This document shows, piece by piece, positions 1 to 5,985 of a stretch of DNA of 14,281 nucleotides. Position 1 is the stretch's first letter, and each line of letters begins with the position of its first letter. Origin of the DNA: Thermococcaceae archaeon. Its GTDB lineage: Archaea; Methanobacteriota_B; Thermococci; Thermococcales; Thermococcaceae. A program made the translations under genes and the position numbers. The stretch is from positions 1 to 14,281 of the forward strand of contig JAMOPD010000156.1 of NCBI GenBank assembly GCA_027064745.1, given 5' to 3'. The notes under the pieces are model-generated. The model was given only the letters and a program-made list of their open reading frames with translations, searched no databases and was not told where the DNA came from.

Positions 1-933
1 ATAAGGTGTTTGAGGGCGTTCTTCAGGCTTTAGAAAGGAGGCTGTGACAGAAAGCGCCATTAATGCATAGGCAGACGTCGTAACTGTATCAGGGGAAGAA
101 AACATCCACGTTTGAGTGTTCCAGAAAAATGGACCAGTACCTTTTTTCTCATTTTCAAGGAGCAACAATGCTTTAGCCACATCAAAATCAAAAGACTCGT
201 ACATTGTTAAAGCGTATGTTAGGATTGCCCTCACCCGTGTAGTTAAGGTTTCGTTGAATAACTTTTCCTTTAATTTTTGAATAGTTTTATTGTCCACTGG
301 GTAACCAATGCTCTTATATGCAATAAGTTTTAAGCCAAATGCTTCATTTTCAGGTAATTCGCATGATGAAACACAATTACTATTGAGATACCCAGTCGAA
401 TTCTCTATGACAGGATTATACCACGTATAACCGAGCTCACCAAGGGCCCATACTGCCATTATGGTAGGGTAGCATTCCTCTTTTGTATCAGGGACATAAC
501 CCCATCCAACTTTACTCCTGCTGTCTAATAAGAAATTCTGCCCCTTCTCAATGGCATCTAATATCTCAGAATATATATCCTGCTGAGTCATGTATCTGCC
601 CTTTATTTTAGCTAAAGCCACGAGAGCATATGCAGTATCGACAACGTTGCTGGGGCTGTTTGGATAGTAGCCCCACCCTCCATCAGGGTTTTGCTCCTGC
701 AGAAGCTTTTGGGTTAATCCATCTAATACGGGTTTCACATCAAACTCTGTTTTGTCTTCAACAGAACCTAAGGCCATTAGGGTTAGACTTAATTCTTGAA
801 TTCTTGAGATTTTATCTGAAGTCATGGCTAAAAACTTGGCTGAGCCTTCGAGAAGAGGAACTGCCCCCACATTTACATAAGGGATAACCATAATCACCAC
901 GATTATAAGGGCAATTACTCTTTTACTTTTCAT
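1..933 (-). CDS. Secreted prenyltransferase/squalene-cyclase-repeat protein (3' end missing)
   Basis: The frame is open from ATG 933 to the window edge: 311 codons, no stop, so the C-terminus lies outside. Residues 5-24 form a hydrophobic signal peptide or anchor after a basic start (MKSKR). Three spaced repeats follow: NPDGGWGYYP with DTAYALVAL (about 82-107), VGWGYVPD with TIMAVWAL (about 142-164), and FFW with TTSAYALMAL (about 269-293). This aromatic/Gly segment followed by an Ala/Leu-rich helix is typical of the alpha/alpha-toroid fold of squalene cyclases, prenyltransferases and complement-type proteins. Nothing shows enzymatic activity: I see no DxDD motif in the visible part. Cys187 and Cys191 could form a disulfide; Asn-rich stretches suit an exported protein. 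AGAGGTG lies a few bases before ATG and a TATA-like element is at 970-977, so it has its own promoter. Thermococcal secreted proteins of this kind often end in a CGP-CTERM sorting tail, which cannot be checked here. Function unknown. Confidence 0.85.
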   Translation of the reverse strand, partial: MKSKRVIALIIVVIMVIPYVNVGAVPLLEGSAKFLAMTSDKISRIQELSLTLMALGSVEDKTEFDVKPVLDGLTQKLLQEQNPDGGWGYYPNSPSNVVDTAYALVALAKIKGRYMTQQDIYSEILDAIEKGQNFLLDSRSKVGWGYVPDTKEECYPTIMAVWALGELGYTWYNPVIENSTGYLNSNCVSSCELPENEAFGLKLIAYKSIGYPVDNKTIQKLKEKLFNETLTTRVRAILTYALTMYESFDFDVAKALLLLENEKKGTGPFFWNTQTWMFSSPDTVTTSAYALMALSVTASFLKPEERPQTPY

Positions 934-969
934 TGTACACACCTCTAAAATAGTGATGCGGCTTTGGAA

Positions 970-977
970 TAAATAAA
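970..977 (-). promoter_or_regulatory. TATA box of the secreted repeat protein
   Basis: The minus strand reads TTTATTTA here, inside GTTTATTTATTCC. A start site about 25 bases downstream would fall near 948, giving a leader of about 15 bases that includes the AGAGGTG ribosome binding site. Assigned by pattern only. Confidence 0.5.
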
Positions 978-984
978 CTTTTTC

Positions 985-999
985 CAATAAAGAAAAAGA
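985..999 (-). terminator. Oligo-T terminator after TYW1
   Basis: Just after the TYW1 stop codon (TAA, 1006-1004) the minus strand reads CTCTTTTTCTTTATTG. T-rich tracts without a hairpin are the usual intrinsic terminators of euryarchaea. It separates TYW1 from the gene at 933. Confidence 0.5.
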
Positions 1000-1003
1000 G
1001 GAA

Positions 1004-1990
1004 TTAGTGTTTTATAAAACGCCCTTCCCTTGGAATATCATCCCGCATTAGGAGTACAACCCTGCTCGGCTCATATTCATCCTCCAAATGATATCCTGGA
1101 AGATGCTTGAGGAGTTCTTCGGCAAAAGCCCTAATTTCCTCATGGTGCGGCATGTTGTTGATGGTGAGCCTGTTCCTTGAGTAGCCAACGAACATATAGG
1201 CTTTAGCCTCTACGAACATCGGATTAGCGAGCTTGATCAGCTCAGCATATCCTTTAGGGTTATGCATGTTCTCTCCTTTAACCAGCGTTAGTCTGACCAC
1301 AGTCCTCGTTGAGAGTCCATTCATCAGCCTTAGGAACTCCTGTATCCTCTCCCAGCCATCAGGTATCATGGGAACGTTCACGCTGTTGTATGTTTCAATG
1401 TCTGGGGCTGTGAGGGAAACATAGAGCTGGGTGGGGAGCTTGTCTTCCCTTATCATCTCCTCCAAACGCTCGGGAACAGTACCATTGGTGACGATGAAAG
1501 TTGTGAAACCACGCTTGTGGAATTCATCAACCAAATCACCCATGTAAGGATATAACATTGGCTCTCCAGATAGGCTTATGGCAGCATGCTTTGGATTCCA
1601 TGCCTCTTCGAATTTCTTCATGTTTATTCCCGGCATGCCCTTGTAACCCACTATAAGCTTCCTCTGGGCTTTTATGCTCTCTTCGACAATAAATGCCGGG
1701 TCATCCCATGGTTTTGGTAACTCTGTTCCAAGAAAACTTTCCATCGGACGCCAGCAGAATATACAGTTGTGGGTGCACCATGCTGTAACTGGAGTCATCT
1801 GCAGGCAGCGATGACTCTGTATCCCGTAAAATTTCTGCTTGTAGCAGAATCTATTCCTCTTTATGCTCTCCTTTAGCCAGTGGCAGAGTTTGACGGAGCT
1901 GTGATGACCAACAAGAGCATAATGCTGCTTCTGAAATAGTCTCGCAGTTTCTTCCGGCATGTTTGGATCAGCAACAACTTTAATCGCCAT
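1004..1990 (-). CDS. taw1: S-adenosyl-L-methionine-dependent tRNA 4-demethylwyosine synthase TYW1
   Basis: A radical-SAM enzyme that condenses N1-methylguanosine-37 of tRNA-Phe with pyruvate carbons to make the tricyclic base imG-14 (wyosine/wybutosine pathway). The SAM-binding [4Fe-4S] motif is CTHNCIFC (CX3CX2C; Cys72, 76, 79 from this start). A second cluster is shown by Cys36, Cys49 and Cys62, spaced 13 and 13 as in Methanocaldococcus jannaschii TYW1. Other family marks are AISLSGEPMLYPYMGDL, FIVTNGT and EAKAYMFVGYSRNR; the tail DEYEPSRVVLLMRDD...GRFIKH matches Pyrococcus TYW1 as I remember it. Length is 328 residues, normal for archaea, which lack the flavodoxin domain of eukaryotic TYW1. 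I chose ATG 1990 because AGGTGG sits 5 bases upstream; GTG 1999 would add three residues but lies inside that ribosome binding site. Monocistronic, with its own TATA box and downstream T tract. Confidence 0.96.
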   Translation of the reverse strand: MAIKVVADPNMPEETARLFQKQHYALVGHHSSVKLCHWLKESIKRNRFCYKQKFYGIQSHRCLQMTPVTAWCTHNCIFCWRPMESFLGTELPKPWDDPAFIVEESIKAQRKLIVGYKGMPGINMKKFEEAWNPKHAAISLSGEPMLYPYMGDLVDEFHKRGFTTFIVTNGTVPERLEEMIREDKLPTQLYVSLTAPDIETYNSVNVPMIPDGWERIQEFLRLMNGLSTRTVVRLTLVKGENMHNPKGYAELIKLANPMFVEAKAYMFVGYSRNRLTINNMPHHEEIRAFAEELLKHLPGYHLEDEYEPSRVVLLMRDDIPREGRFIKH

Positions 1991-1995
1991 TAGAC

Positions 1996-2019
1996 CCACC
2001 TAACTGAGTGTCCAGGTGG
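1996..2019 (-). promoter_or_regulatory. Inverted repeat over the TYW1 ribosome binding site
   Basis: Minus-strand CCACCT (2019-2014) and AGGTGG (2001-1996) are perfect 6-bp complements separated by 12 bases. The proximal arm is the ribosome binding site of TYW1. With a start site near 2000 (predicted from the TATA at 2021-2030) the distal arm would not be transcribed, so a DNA operator is as likely as an RNA hairpin. Speculative. Confidence 0.25.
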
Positions 2020-2020
2020 A

Positions 2021-2030
2021 TATTTAAAAA
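2021..2030 (-). promoter_or_regulatory. TATA box of TYW1
   Basis: The minus strand reads TTTTTAAATA, a good archaeal TATA element. A start about 25 bases downstream falls near 2000, giving a leader of about 10 bases that just contains the AGGTGG ribosome binding site before ATG 1990. Confidence 0.55.
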
Positions 2031-2154
2031 TGTGTTGGATGACAATATTGATGCTGTTTAGGATAGTATGATGTGCTTTGTTTGTTATCAGTATCCATTT
2101 CATATTGAGGCTTCTCTTAAACATAAATCCTTCAGTATCTGCTCTCTCCTACCT

Positions 2155-2176
2155 AAAAAAGATTAAGAAAAAGAAA
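2155..2176 (-). terminator. Oligo-T terminator after the beta-domain reading frame
   Basis: Directly after the TAA at 2182-2180 the minus strand reads TTTCTTTTTCTTAATCTTTTTT, two T runs that suit archaeal intrinsic termination. It marks the 3' end of the 2180-3029 unit. The remaining gap to TYW1 (about 2031-2154) holds no gene I can support. Confidence 0.6.
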
Positions 2177-2179
2177 TGG

Positions 2180-2587
2180 TTAATGCAGGAATATAAACTT
2201 ATAATGAAATGTAGCAATTTTTATAGATTGGGGTTTAACAACAGGATGTGGCTTCTTTAAGACTACCACATAACTATTCTGATACCCTATCTTCCACGAA
2301 TCACGTTCACCAACCCGAGAAGCTGAAAGGTCAACAGAATAACCATATGTTCCTGACTCAGGATACCAAACTTTAAACATTAGTTCTCTTTCTGAATGGG
2401 GGGGTATAAGGATCTTCCCGTGTTTATAGATAAAGCCATAGCCGTTTCCTATTGCTGCATCAAACTCATAGTGTATAAGAGCAGAAATTGGATTAGCATT
2501 GTCCATAATTACCCTCACTGTTAGATTCTCCCCCTTATAAATGGTTTTATTGCCCCTGACAGAGAAGGTTATTTTCTTAGTTGTCAA
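2180..2587 (-). pseudogene. Beta-sandwich-like domain, probable 3' half of a frameshifted secreted protein
   Basis: An open frame of 135 codons with alternating polar/hydrophobic beta-strand character: ITFSVRGNKTIYKGENLTV, then a Gly/Tyr-rich centre (NGYGFIYKHGKI, IPPHSERELMFKVWYPESG, TYGYSVDLSA) and a basic Pro-rich tail (LKKPHPVVKP). This looks like an extracellular Ig-like or CARDB-like domain, but no family is recognised. It has no signal peptide, and the only upstream start is TTG 2587 with no ribosome binding site. It overlaps the 3' end of the preceding signal-peptide gene by 11 bases in the +1 frame. Removing one T from the AAATTTG stretch at the junction (2583-2589) would fuse both frames as ...LLPVKL-TTKKITFSV.... 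I therefore read it as the second half of one secreted protein, broken by an indel, a sequencing error or, less likely, programmed frameshifting. If intact as it stands, it would be a cytoplasmic 135-residue protein of unknown role. Confidence 0.6.
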
Positions 2588-3029
2588 ATTTAACAGGAAG
2601 GAGTATATCCTTGCTGTAGTTGAGCTTTAGTCGATGTAAATCAGAGCAATACAGGAATGAACTATCCGTGCATGTCCTGTACTGGACGGAGACAGTGCCG
2701 GCAACATGGACAAGACCATCCCTATCTGCATCATGGATTTTTGAACTTGTGATTTCCCATATTGCCAGAATGTGATTAGAAGAGTTCATGTTTAGAAGTT
2801 CGGGTTTGCTTAATATGAAGTTATCAAGTCCAGTGCCGTTAACCTGCACCTTGATATCTTTGAATACGTGCGAGTCTGTAGGGATATCAATCTCCAATGA
2901 ATAGACAACAGAATTTGAATTATAATTGTCAACAAAGACGTCTATTCTCGGGGAATCTACAGCTGCTGCCTGTGCAGGAAGGAAGATGGCCATTAGAACA
3001 ATACAAACAAAAACAACAATTTTTCTCAT
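2577..3029 (-). CDS. Secreted protein of unknown function (signal peptide; probable 5' half of a frameshifted gene)
   Basis: 150 residues beginning with a clear Sec signal peptide: basic MRK, a hydrophobic core to about residue 17, and an Ala-rich cleavage region (PAQAAA) near 20-24. The mature part looks beta-rich (RIDVFVDNY, VVYSLEIDIP, KDIKVQVNGTGLDNFIL, HILAIWEITSSKIHDAD, VAGTVSVQYRTC) with two cysteines (in RTCTDS and LYCSDL) that could pair outside the cell. I do not recognise the family. ATG 3029 is well supported by GGAGGTGATT at 3043-3034, a near-perfect complement of archaeal 16S rRNA, and by a TATA-like element at 3070-3078. The frame stops at 2577, 11 bases inside the following +1-frame ORF, which carries what looks like a second extracellular domain without its own signal. 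The intact gene would have been about 285 residues. No transmembrane anchor or sorting tail is seen. Confidence 0.75.
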   Translation of the reverse strand: MRKIVVFVCIVLMAIFLPAQAAAVDSPRIDVFVDNYNSNSVVYSLEIDIPTDSHVFKDIKVQVNGTGLDNFILSKPELLNMNSSNHILAIWEITSSKIHDADRDGLVHVAGTVSVQYRTCTDSSFLYCSDLHRLKLNYSKDILLPVKFDN

Positions 3030-3033
3030 TTTG

Positions 3034-3043
3034 AATCACCTCC
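3034..3043 (-). promoter_or_regulatory. Strong Shine-Dalgarno sequence of the secreted protein gene
   Basis: The minus strand reads GGAGGTGATT, matching 9 of 10 bases of the ideal GGAGGTGATC, 4 bases before ATG 3029. It fixes the start and suggests the gene is, or recently was, well translated, which matters for judging the downstream frameshift. Confidence 0.85.
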
Positions 3044-3069
3044 ATTTTTATTATATTCAGATTTCTTGA

Positions 3070-3078
3070 TTTTTAAAT
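3070..3078 (-). promoter_or_regulatory. TATA box of the secreted protein gene
   Basis: The minus strand reads TTTAAAAAT within AAAAGATTTAAAAATCAAG. A start site about 25 bases on, near 3049, would leave a leader of about 20 bases holding the GGAGGTGATT site. It diverges from the plus-strand TATA at 3141-3149. Confidence 0.5.
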
Positions 3079-3109
3079 CTTTTGGAGTAATCCATGATAA
3101 TATTTTATC

Positions 3110-3127
3110 GCCGAAAAATATTTCGGC
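3110..3127. repeat. Inverted repeat between divergent promoters
   Basis: GCCGAAA (3110-3116), AATA, then TTTCGGC (3121-3127): a perfect 7-bp inverted repeat with a 4-base centre, 32 bases upstream of the minus-strand TATA and 14 bases upstream of the plus-strand TATA. The placement suits an operator acting on both promoters. It is not a Thermococcales regulator motif that I can name. Confidence 0.5.
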
Positions 3128-3131
3128 AATC

Positions 3132-3149
3132 GCCAAAAAGTTTAAAAAG
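3132..3149 (+). promoter_or_regulatory. BRE/TATA promoter of the putative leaderless small ORF
   Basis: Plus strand GCCAAAAAG followed by TTTAAAAAG: a purine/A-rich TFB-recognition element joined to a TATA box. The TATA lies 22-30 bases before ATG 3171, the exact spacing expected for a leaderless transcript beginning at or next to that ATG. Confidence 0.55.
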
Positions 3150-3170
3150 GATTGTTAAATATCCATATCC

Positions 3171-3317
3171 ATGTTACGTGTGCAACCATCAATAACAATA
3201 ATGATCAACATTAAAAACCATGAATTTAGATTTGACTTTCCTGAAGGGGAGTATGAACCTCCGGAAAAACCGAGGGTTAAGTTTCTTCAGGAGGTCAGGA
3301 GAATTCATTTAGCCTGA
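3171..3317 (+). CDS. Possible small acidic/basic mixed protein, 48 residues, leaderless
   Basis: A plus-strand frame from ATG 3171 to TGA 3315-3317. The protein starts MLRVQPSITIMINIKNHEF, continues with RFDFPEGEYEPPEKPRVKF and ends LQEVRRIHLA: soluble, charged, no membrane segment. An in-frame ATG at 3201 would give 38 residues but has no ribosome binding site. Support comes from the BRE/TATA at the right distance for leaderless translation, codon choice like its neighbours (AGG, GAG, AAG), and the sole plus-strand orientation in a gap otherwise without a gene. It runs convergently into the methyltransferase gene and overlaps its 3' end by 13 bases, so each transcript is antisense to the other. 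I do not recognise the protein; chance ORF remains possible. Confidence 0.45.
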   Translation: MLRVQPSITIMINIKNHEFRFDFPEGEYEPPEKPRVKFLQEVRRIHLA

Positions 3318-3889
3318 GCCCGTATAAGGATGATATCCTCAAAGAATACATGCTTCTTAGCTGTTACTTCTGCTTTGAATCCTGCATTCTCAAGTTTCTG
3401 AAGAGTTTCATCCACCCCTGTTATTGAGCTCTGAACAATTTGAACCCTTCCCCCAGGTTTTAAGTGTAATTCAACTTCTTCAATGAACCTGTCCAGAACT
3501 TCTCTACCATTCACTCCACCAACCAAAGCAAAATCAATCAGTTCTTTAGGTTTACCTGGTAGATAGGGCGCGTTGAATGTTATGAGGTCAAACTTTCCGT
3601 CTATGTTCTCAAAAAGATCACTTAAACGGAAGTCAACATTCATTATTCCGTTAAGCTCCGCATTCTCCCTTGCCAGTCTGACAGCTATGGGATTTATATC
3701 AACCCCAAGAACATATTCTGCCTTCTGTGCCATTAAAAGGGCAATTATTCCCGTTCCCGTGCCCATGTCCAAAGCAATATCCCCCTTTCTTACAGCCAGA
3801 TTCTCAGCGAGAAGAAAAGTGTCCTCTGCCGGCTCATACACCTGAGGATGAAGTTTAAGTTTGAGACCCTTATACCGATACAGGAGCAT
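3305..3889 (-). CDS. HEMK2/MTQ2-like SAM-dependent methyltransferase (probable release-factor glutamine N5-methyltransferase)
   Basis: 194 residues with a class I methyltransferase fold. From ATG 3889: the family signature VYEPAEDTFLL at 17-27, almost as in human HEMK2/N6AMT1; SAM-binding motif I DMGTGTG at 41-47; acidic GVDINP with Asp64 for the SAM ribose; and motif IV NAPY at 106-109. HEMK2/MTQ2 enzymes methylate the Gln of the GGQ loop in eRF1/aRF1, usually with a Trm112 partner, so a role in translation termination is inferred. The usual motif is NPPY; the second residue is Ala here, which leaves the catalytic Asn and Tyr intact. I chose ATG 3889 because conserved sequence begins there and GAGGGAT lies upstream; the longer frame would need TTG 3955, overlapping atpD. 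It follows the atp operon by 43 bases, but a T tract between them suggests it is largely outside the operon. Confidence 0.85.
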   Translation of the reverse strand: MLLYRYKGLKLKLHPQVYEPAEDTFLLAENLAVRKGDIALDMGTGTGIIALLMAQKAEYVLGVDINPIAVRLARENAELNGIMNVDFRLSDLFENIDGKFDLITFNAPYLPGKPKELIDFALVGGVNGREVLDRFIEEVELHLKPGGRVQIVQSSITGVDETLQKLENAGFKAEVTAKKHVFFEDIILIRAQAK

Positions 3890-3913
3890 AAATGGATCCC
3901 TCAATATTCTGGG

Positions 3914-3929
3914 AAAAGAAAAGAAAAAA
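3914..3929 (-). terminator. Oligo-T terminator of the A-ATPase operon
   Basis: The minus strand reads TTTTTTCTTTTCTTTT starting 3 bases after the atpD stop codon (3935-3933). This is one of the strongest T tracts in the window and is placed to end the nine-gene operon. The methyltransferase start lies 24 bases beyond it. Confidence 0.65.
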
Positions 3930-3932
3930 GGT

Positions 3933-4577
3933 TCATGTCCCAGCTCTGGCCTCAATTAATGCTTTAACCCTTTTCAGCCTGAAGAAGTTCTCTCTCTCCA
4001 TCTCATCAAGGCGCTGTTTTATAAACTTCACAGTCTCTTCCATTCTCGGGATTATGATGTATTCGAGAGCATTTACTCTCCTCTTTGTCTTTTCAATTTC
4101 ATTTGCAAGCCTCTTCAGGGTCTCCTCCACCTCAGCAAGGCGTACTGCAAGTTCTAAGACTTCTTCAAATTTTTCCGCTGCTAAATCGACACGTGGAGAA
4201 CTGGAAACAAATGCATATCCTCTTTCATCTGGCCTTCTCTTGAAGCTTTCAGCCTCTATGAGGGGAACTGGAACACCCATGATGTTTCTTCTTCTTATTT
4301 CAACCTCTTTGTTTGGCTTGATACTCAGACTAATCTCTCTAAGTTTCAGGATACCAACATCAATCTCAGCTAAACGCAGAACATCAAAAGCCTCTTCCAT
4401 TTTACTATTCAGCTCTCGTCTCAGGTTTAATGCCTCGTCATAAATTGTAAAAAACTCCATAATGAGCGCATCTTGTTTGTCCTTCAGGAGCTTATGGCCT
4501 TTTTTAGCTAACTGAATTCTCTTTCTGAGCTTAAGGAGCTCCATACGTGTTGGCTTGACATTAAGGATGTTTGGCAT
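3933..4577 (-). CDS. atpD: A-type ATP synthase subunit D (central stalk)
   Basis: 214 residues, normal for the family. Subunit D is the long two-helix coiled coil that rotates inside the A3B3 hexamer and passes torque to the c-ring through F and C. The N-terminal helix carries the family hallmark [20 protein letters not shown] followed by [11 protein letters not shown]; the C-terminal helix has [34 protein letters not shown] less helical middle ([12 protein letters not shown], about 98-109) forms the globular tip. Start ATG 4577 has GAGGGGG a few bases upstream, 10 bases after the atpB stop. It is the last gene of the operon and is followed at once by an oligo-T terminator. Confidence 0.97.
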   Translation of the reverse strand: MPNILNVKPTRMELLKLRKRIQLAKKGHKLLKDKQDALIMEFFTIYDEALNLRRELNSKMEEAFDVLRLAEIDVGILKLREISLSIKPNKEVEIRRRNIMGVPVPLIEAESFKRRPDERGYAFVSSSPRVDLAAEKFEEVLELAVRLAEVEETLKRLANEIEKTKRRVNALEYIIIPRMEETVKFIKQRLDEMERENFFRLKRVKALIEARAGT

Positions 4578-4587
4578 TAGAACCCCC

Positions 4588-5985
4588 TCAGCCCTCCCTC
4601 TTCCTGTACTTCGGATGGTATTTGAGTATGTATTCCTTCCTTACACGCTTGAGCTCGCTCTCTGGAAGCTCAGCGAGAAGTTCCCAGCCAAGATCAAGGG
4701 TTTCCTCAATGCTCCTGTCCTCATCATATGCCTGAGCAACAAACTCTCTCTCAAACCTATCTGCGAATTTGAGATATTTCCTGTCAGTCTCACTTAAAGC
4801 CTCCTCACCGACGACAGCAACGAGGTCTCTGAGCGACCTTCCTTCTGCATAGGCGGCATAGAGCTGCTGAGCAAGCTGAGGATGTTCCTCCCTCGTCCTG
4901 CCCTTACCTATACCATCCTTCATCAGTCTTGAAAGAGATGGCAGCACATCAATTGGTGGATAGATACCCTTTCTGTGCAGGTCTCTGCTGAGAACCATCT
5001 GACCCTCCGTGATGTAGCCCGTCAGGTCAGGAATCGGGTGGGTTATGTCATCGTCAGGCATCGTCAGAATAGGCATCTGGGTTATGCTTCCCTTCTTTCC
5101 TCTAACTCTACCTGCCCTCTCGTAGATTGTCGCAAGGTCTGTATAGAGGTAGCCCGGATAACCTCTTCTTCCCGGAACCTCCTCTCTTGCCGCTGAAATC
5201 TCACGCAAAGCCTCACAGTAGTTGGTCATGTCCGTGAGGATAACAAGAACCTGCATGTCATAATCGTAGGCTAAGTACTCGGCAACTGTTAATGCCATTC
5301 TCGGTGTAATGATACGCTCGATAGCTGGATCATCTGCAAGATTAAGGAAGAGCACAGCCCTCTCTATTGCTCCCGTTTCCTCGAAGCTCTTCTTGAAGAA
5401 GTTGGCCTCCTCGTAGGTGATACCCATGGCGGCAAAAACGACAGCGAACTGCTCTTCTTCGCCTAAAACCTTTGCCTGCCTTGCTATTTGCGCAGCCAGC
5501 ATGTTGTGAGGTAAACCTGAACCGCTAAAAATGGGCAGTTTCTGACCTCTAACGAGCGTGTTCATTCCGTCTATTGCTGAAACACCAGTCTGAATGAAGT
5601 CCCTTGGATAGGCACGAGCGACGGGGTTGAGGGGAGCACCGTGCACATCCCTCCTATCCTCTGGGATTATCTCTGGTCCGCCGTCGATGGGTTTTCCTGT
5701 CCCGTTGAAAATCCTTCCAAGCATGTCCATGCTGACAGGAACCTTCAGCGTCTCGCCTGTAAATCTAACACGAGTTGACCTGACATCGAGGTCACGGGTT
5801 CCTTCAAACACCTGAACGATTGCCATATCCTCTCTAGCCTCAAGGACCTGTCCCTTCCTTTTCTCACCGCTCTCGGTTTCTATCTCAACAACTTCACCGT
5901 AAGCCACGCCTTTAACGCCCTGAACGATCATGAGTGGCCCGTAAATCTTGCTAACGGTTGAGTATTCCATTCCTGGCATCGGCAT
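4588..5985 (-). CDS. atpB: A-type ATP synthase subunit B (non-catalytic)
   Basis: The regulatory nucleotide-binding subunit that alternates with A in the A3B3 head. 465 residues from ATG 5985. It begins [20 protein letters not shown], the beta-barrel domain. Where the A subunit has a P-loop, this protein has [11 protein letters not shown], as expected for a non-catalytic B subunit. Further marks are [56 protein letters not shown] and [24 protein letters not shown] 5985 overlaps the atpA stop by one base (TGATG) with GAGGT about 10 bases upstream; GTG 5988 (GTGA overlap) and ATG 5979 are alternatives. The close overlap implies translational coupling with atpA, fitting equal numbers of A and B. 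With atpA, it is visibly more GC-rich than the stalk genes. Confidence 0.98.
   Translation of the reverse strand: MPMPGMEYSTVSKIYGPLMIVQGVKGVAYGEVVEIETESGEKRKGQVLEAREDMAIVQVFEGTRDLDVRSTRVRFTGETLKVPVSMDMLGRIFNGTGKPIDGGPEIIPEDRRDVHGAPLNPVARAYPRDFIQTGVSAIDGMNTLVRGQKLPIFSGSGLPHNMLAAQIARQAKVLGEEEQFAVVFAAMGITYEEANFFKKSFEETGAIERAVLFLNLADDPAIERIITPRMALTVAEYLAYDYDMQVLVILTDMTNYCEALREISAAREEVPGRRGYPGYLYTDLATIYERAGRVRGKKGSITQMPILTMPDDDITHPIPDLTGYITEGQMVLSRDLHRKGIYPPIDVLPSLSRLMKDGIGKGRTREEHPQLAQQLYAAYAEGRSLRDLVAVVGEEALSETDRKYLKFADRFEREFVAQAYDEDRSIEETLDLGWELLAELPESELKRVRKEYILKYHPKYRKREG

Noticed and set aside
630..887. 85-codon plus-strand ORF
   Set aside because: Lies wholly within the well-supported secreted repeat protein on the minus strand, with no promoter or recognisable product.
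1990..2124. 44-codon minus-strand ORF ending in TAATG overlap with TYW1
   Set aside because: The overlap looks like coupling, but the TYW1 TATA box and expected start site lie inside it, its ribosome binding site is poor, and the sequence has no protein-like pattern.
2078..2260. 60-codon plus-strand ORF with TTG start
   Set aside because: No ribosome binding site or TATA at a proper distance; the low-complexity Lys-rich middle is the complement of the T-rich terminator at 2155-2176.
3905..4443. Long plus-strand ORF antisense to atpD
   Set aside because: Shadow frame of a coding region, Ser/Arg-rich as expected for the complement of Glu/Lys/Leu-rich helices.
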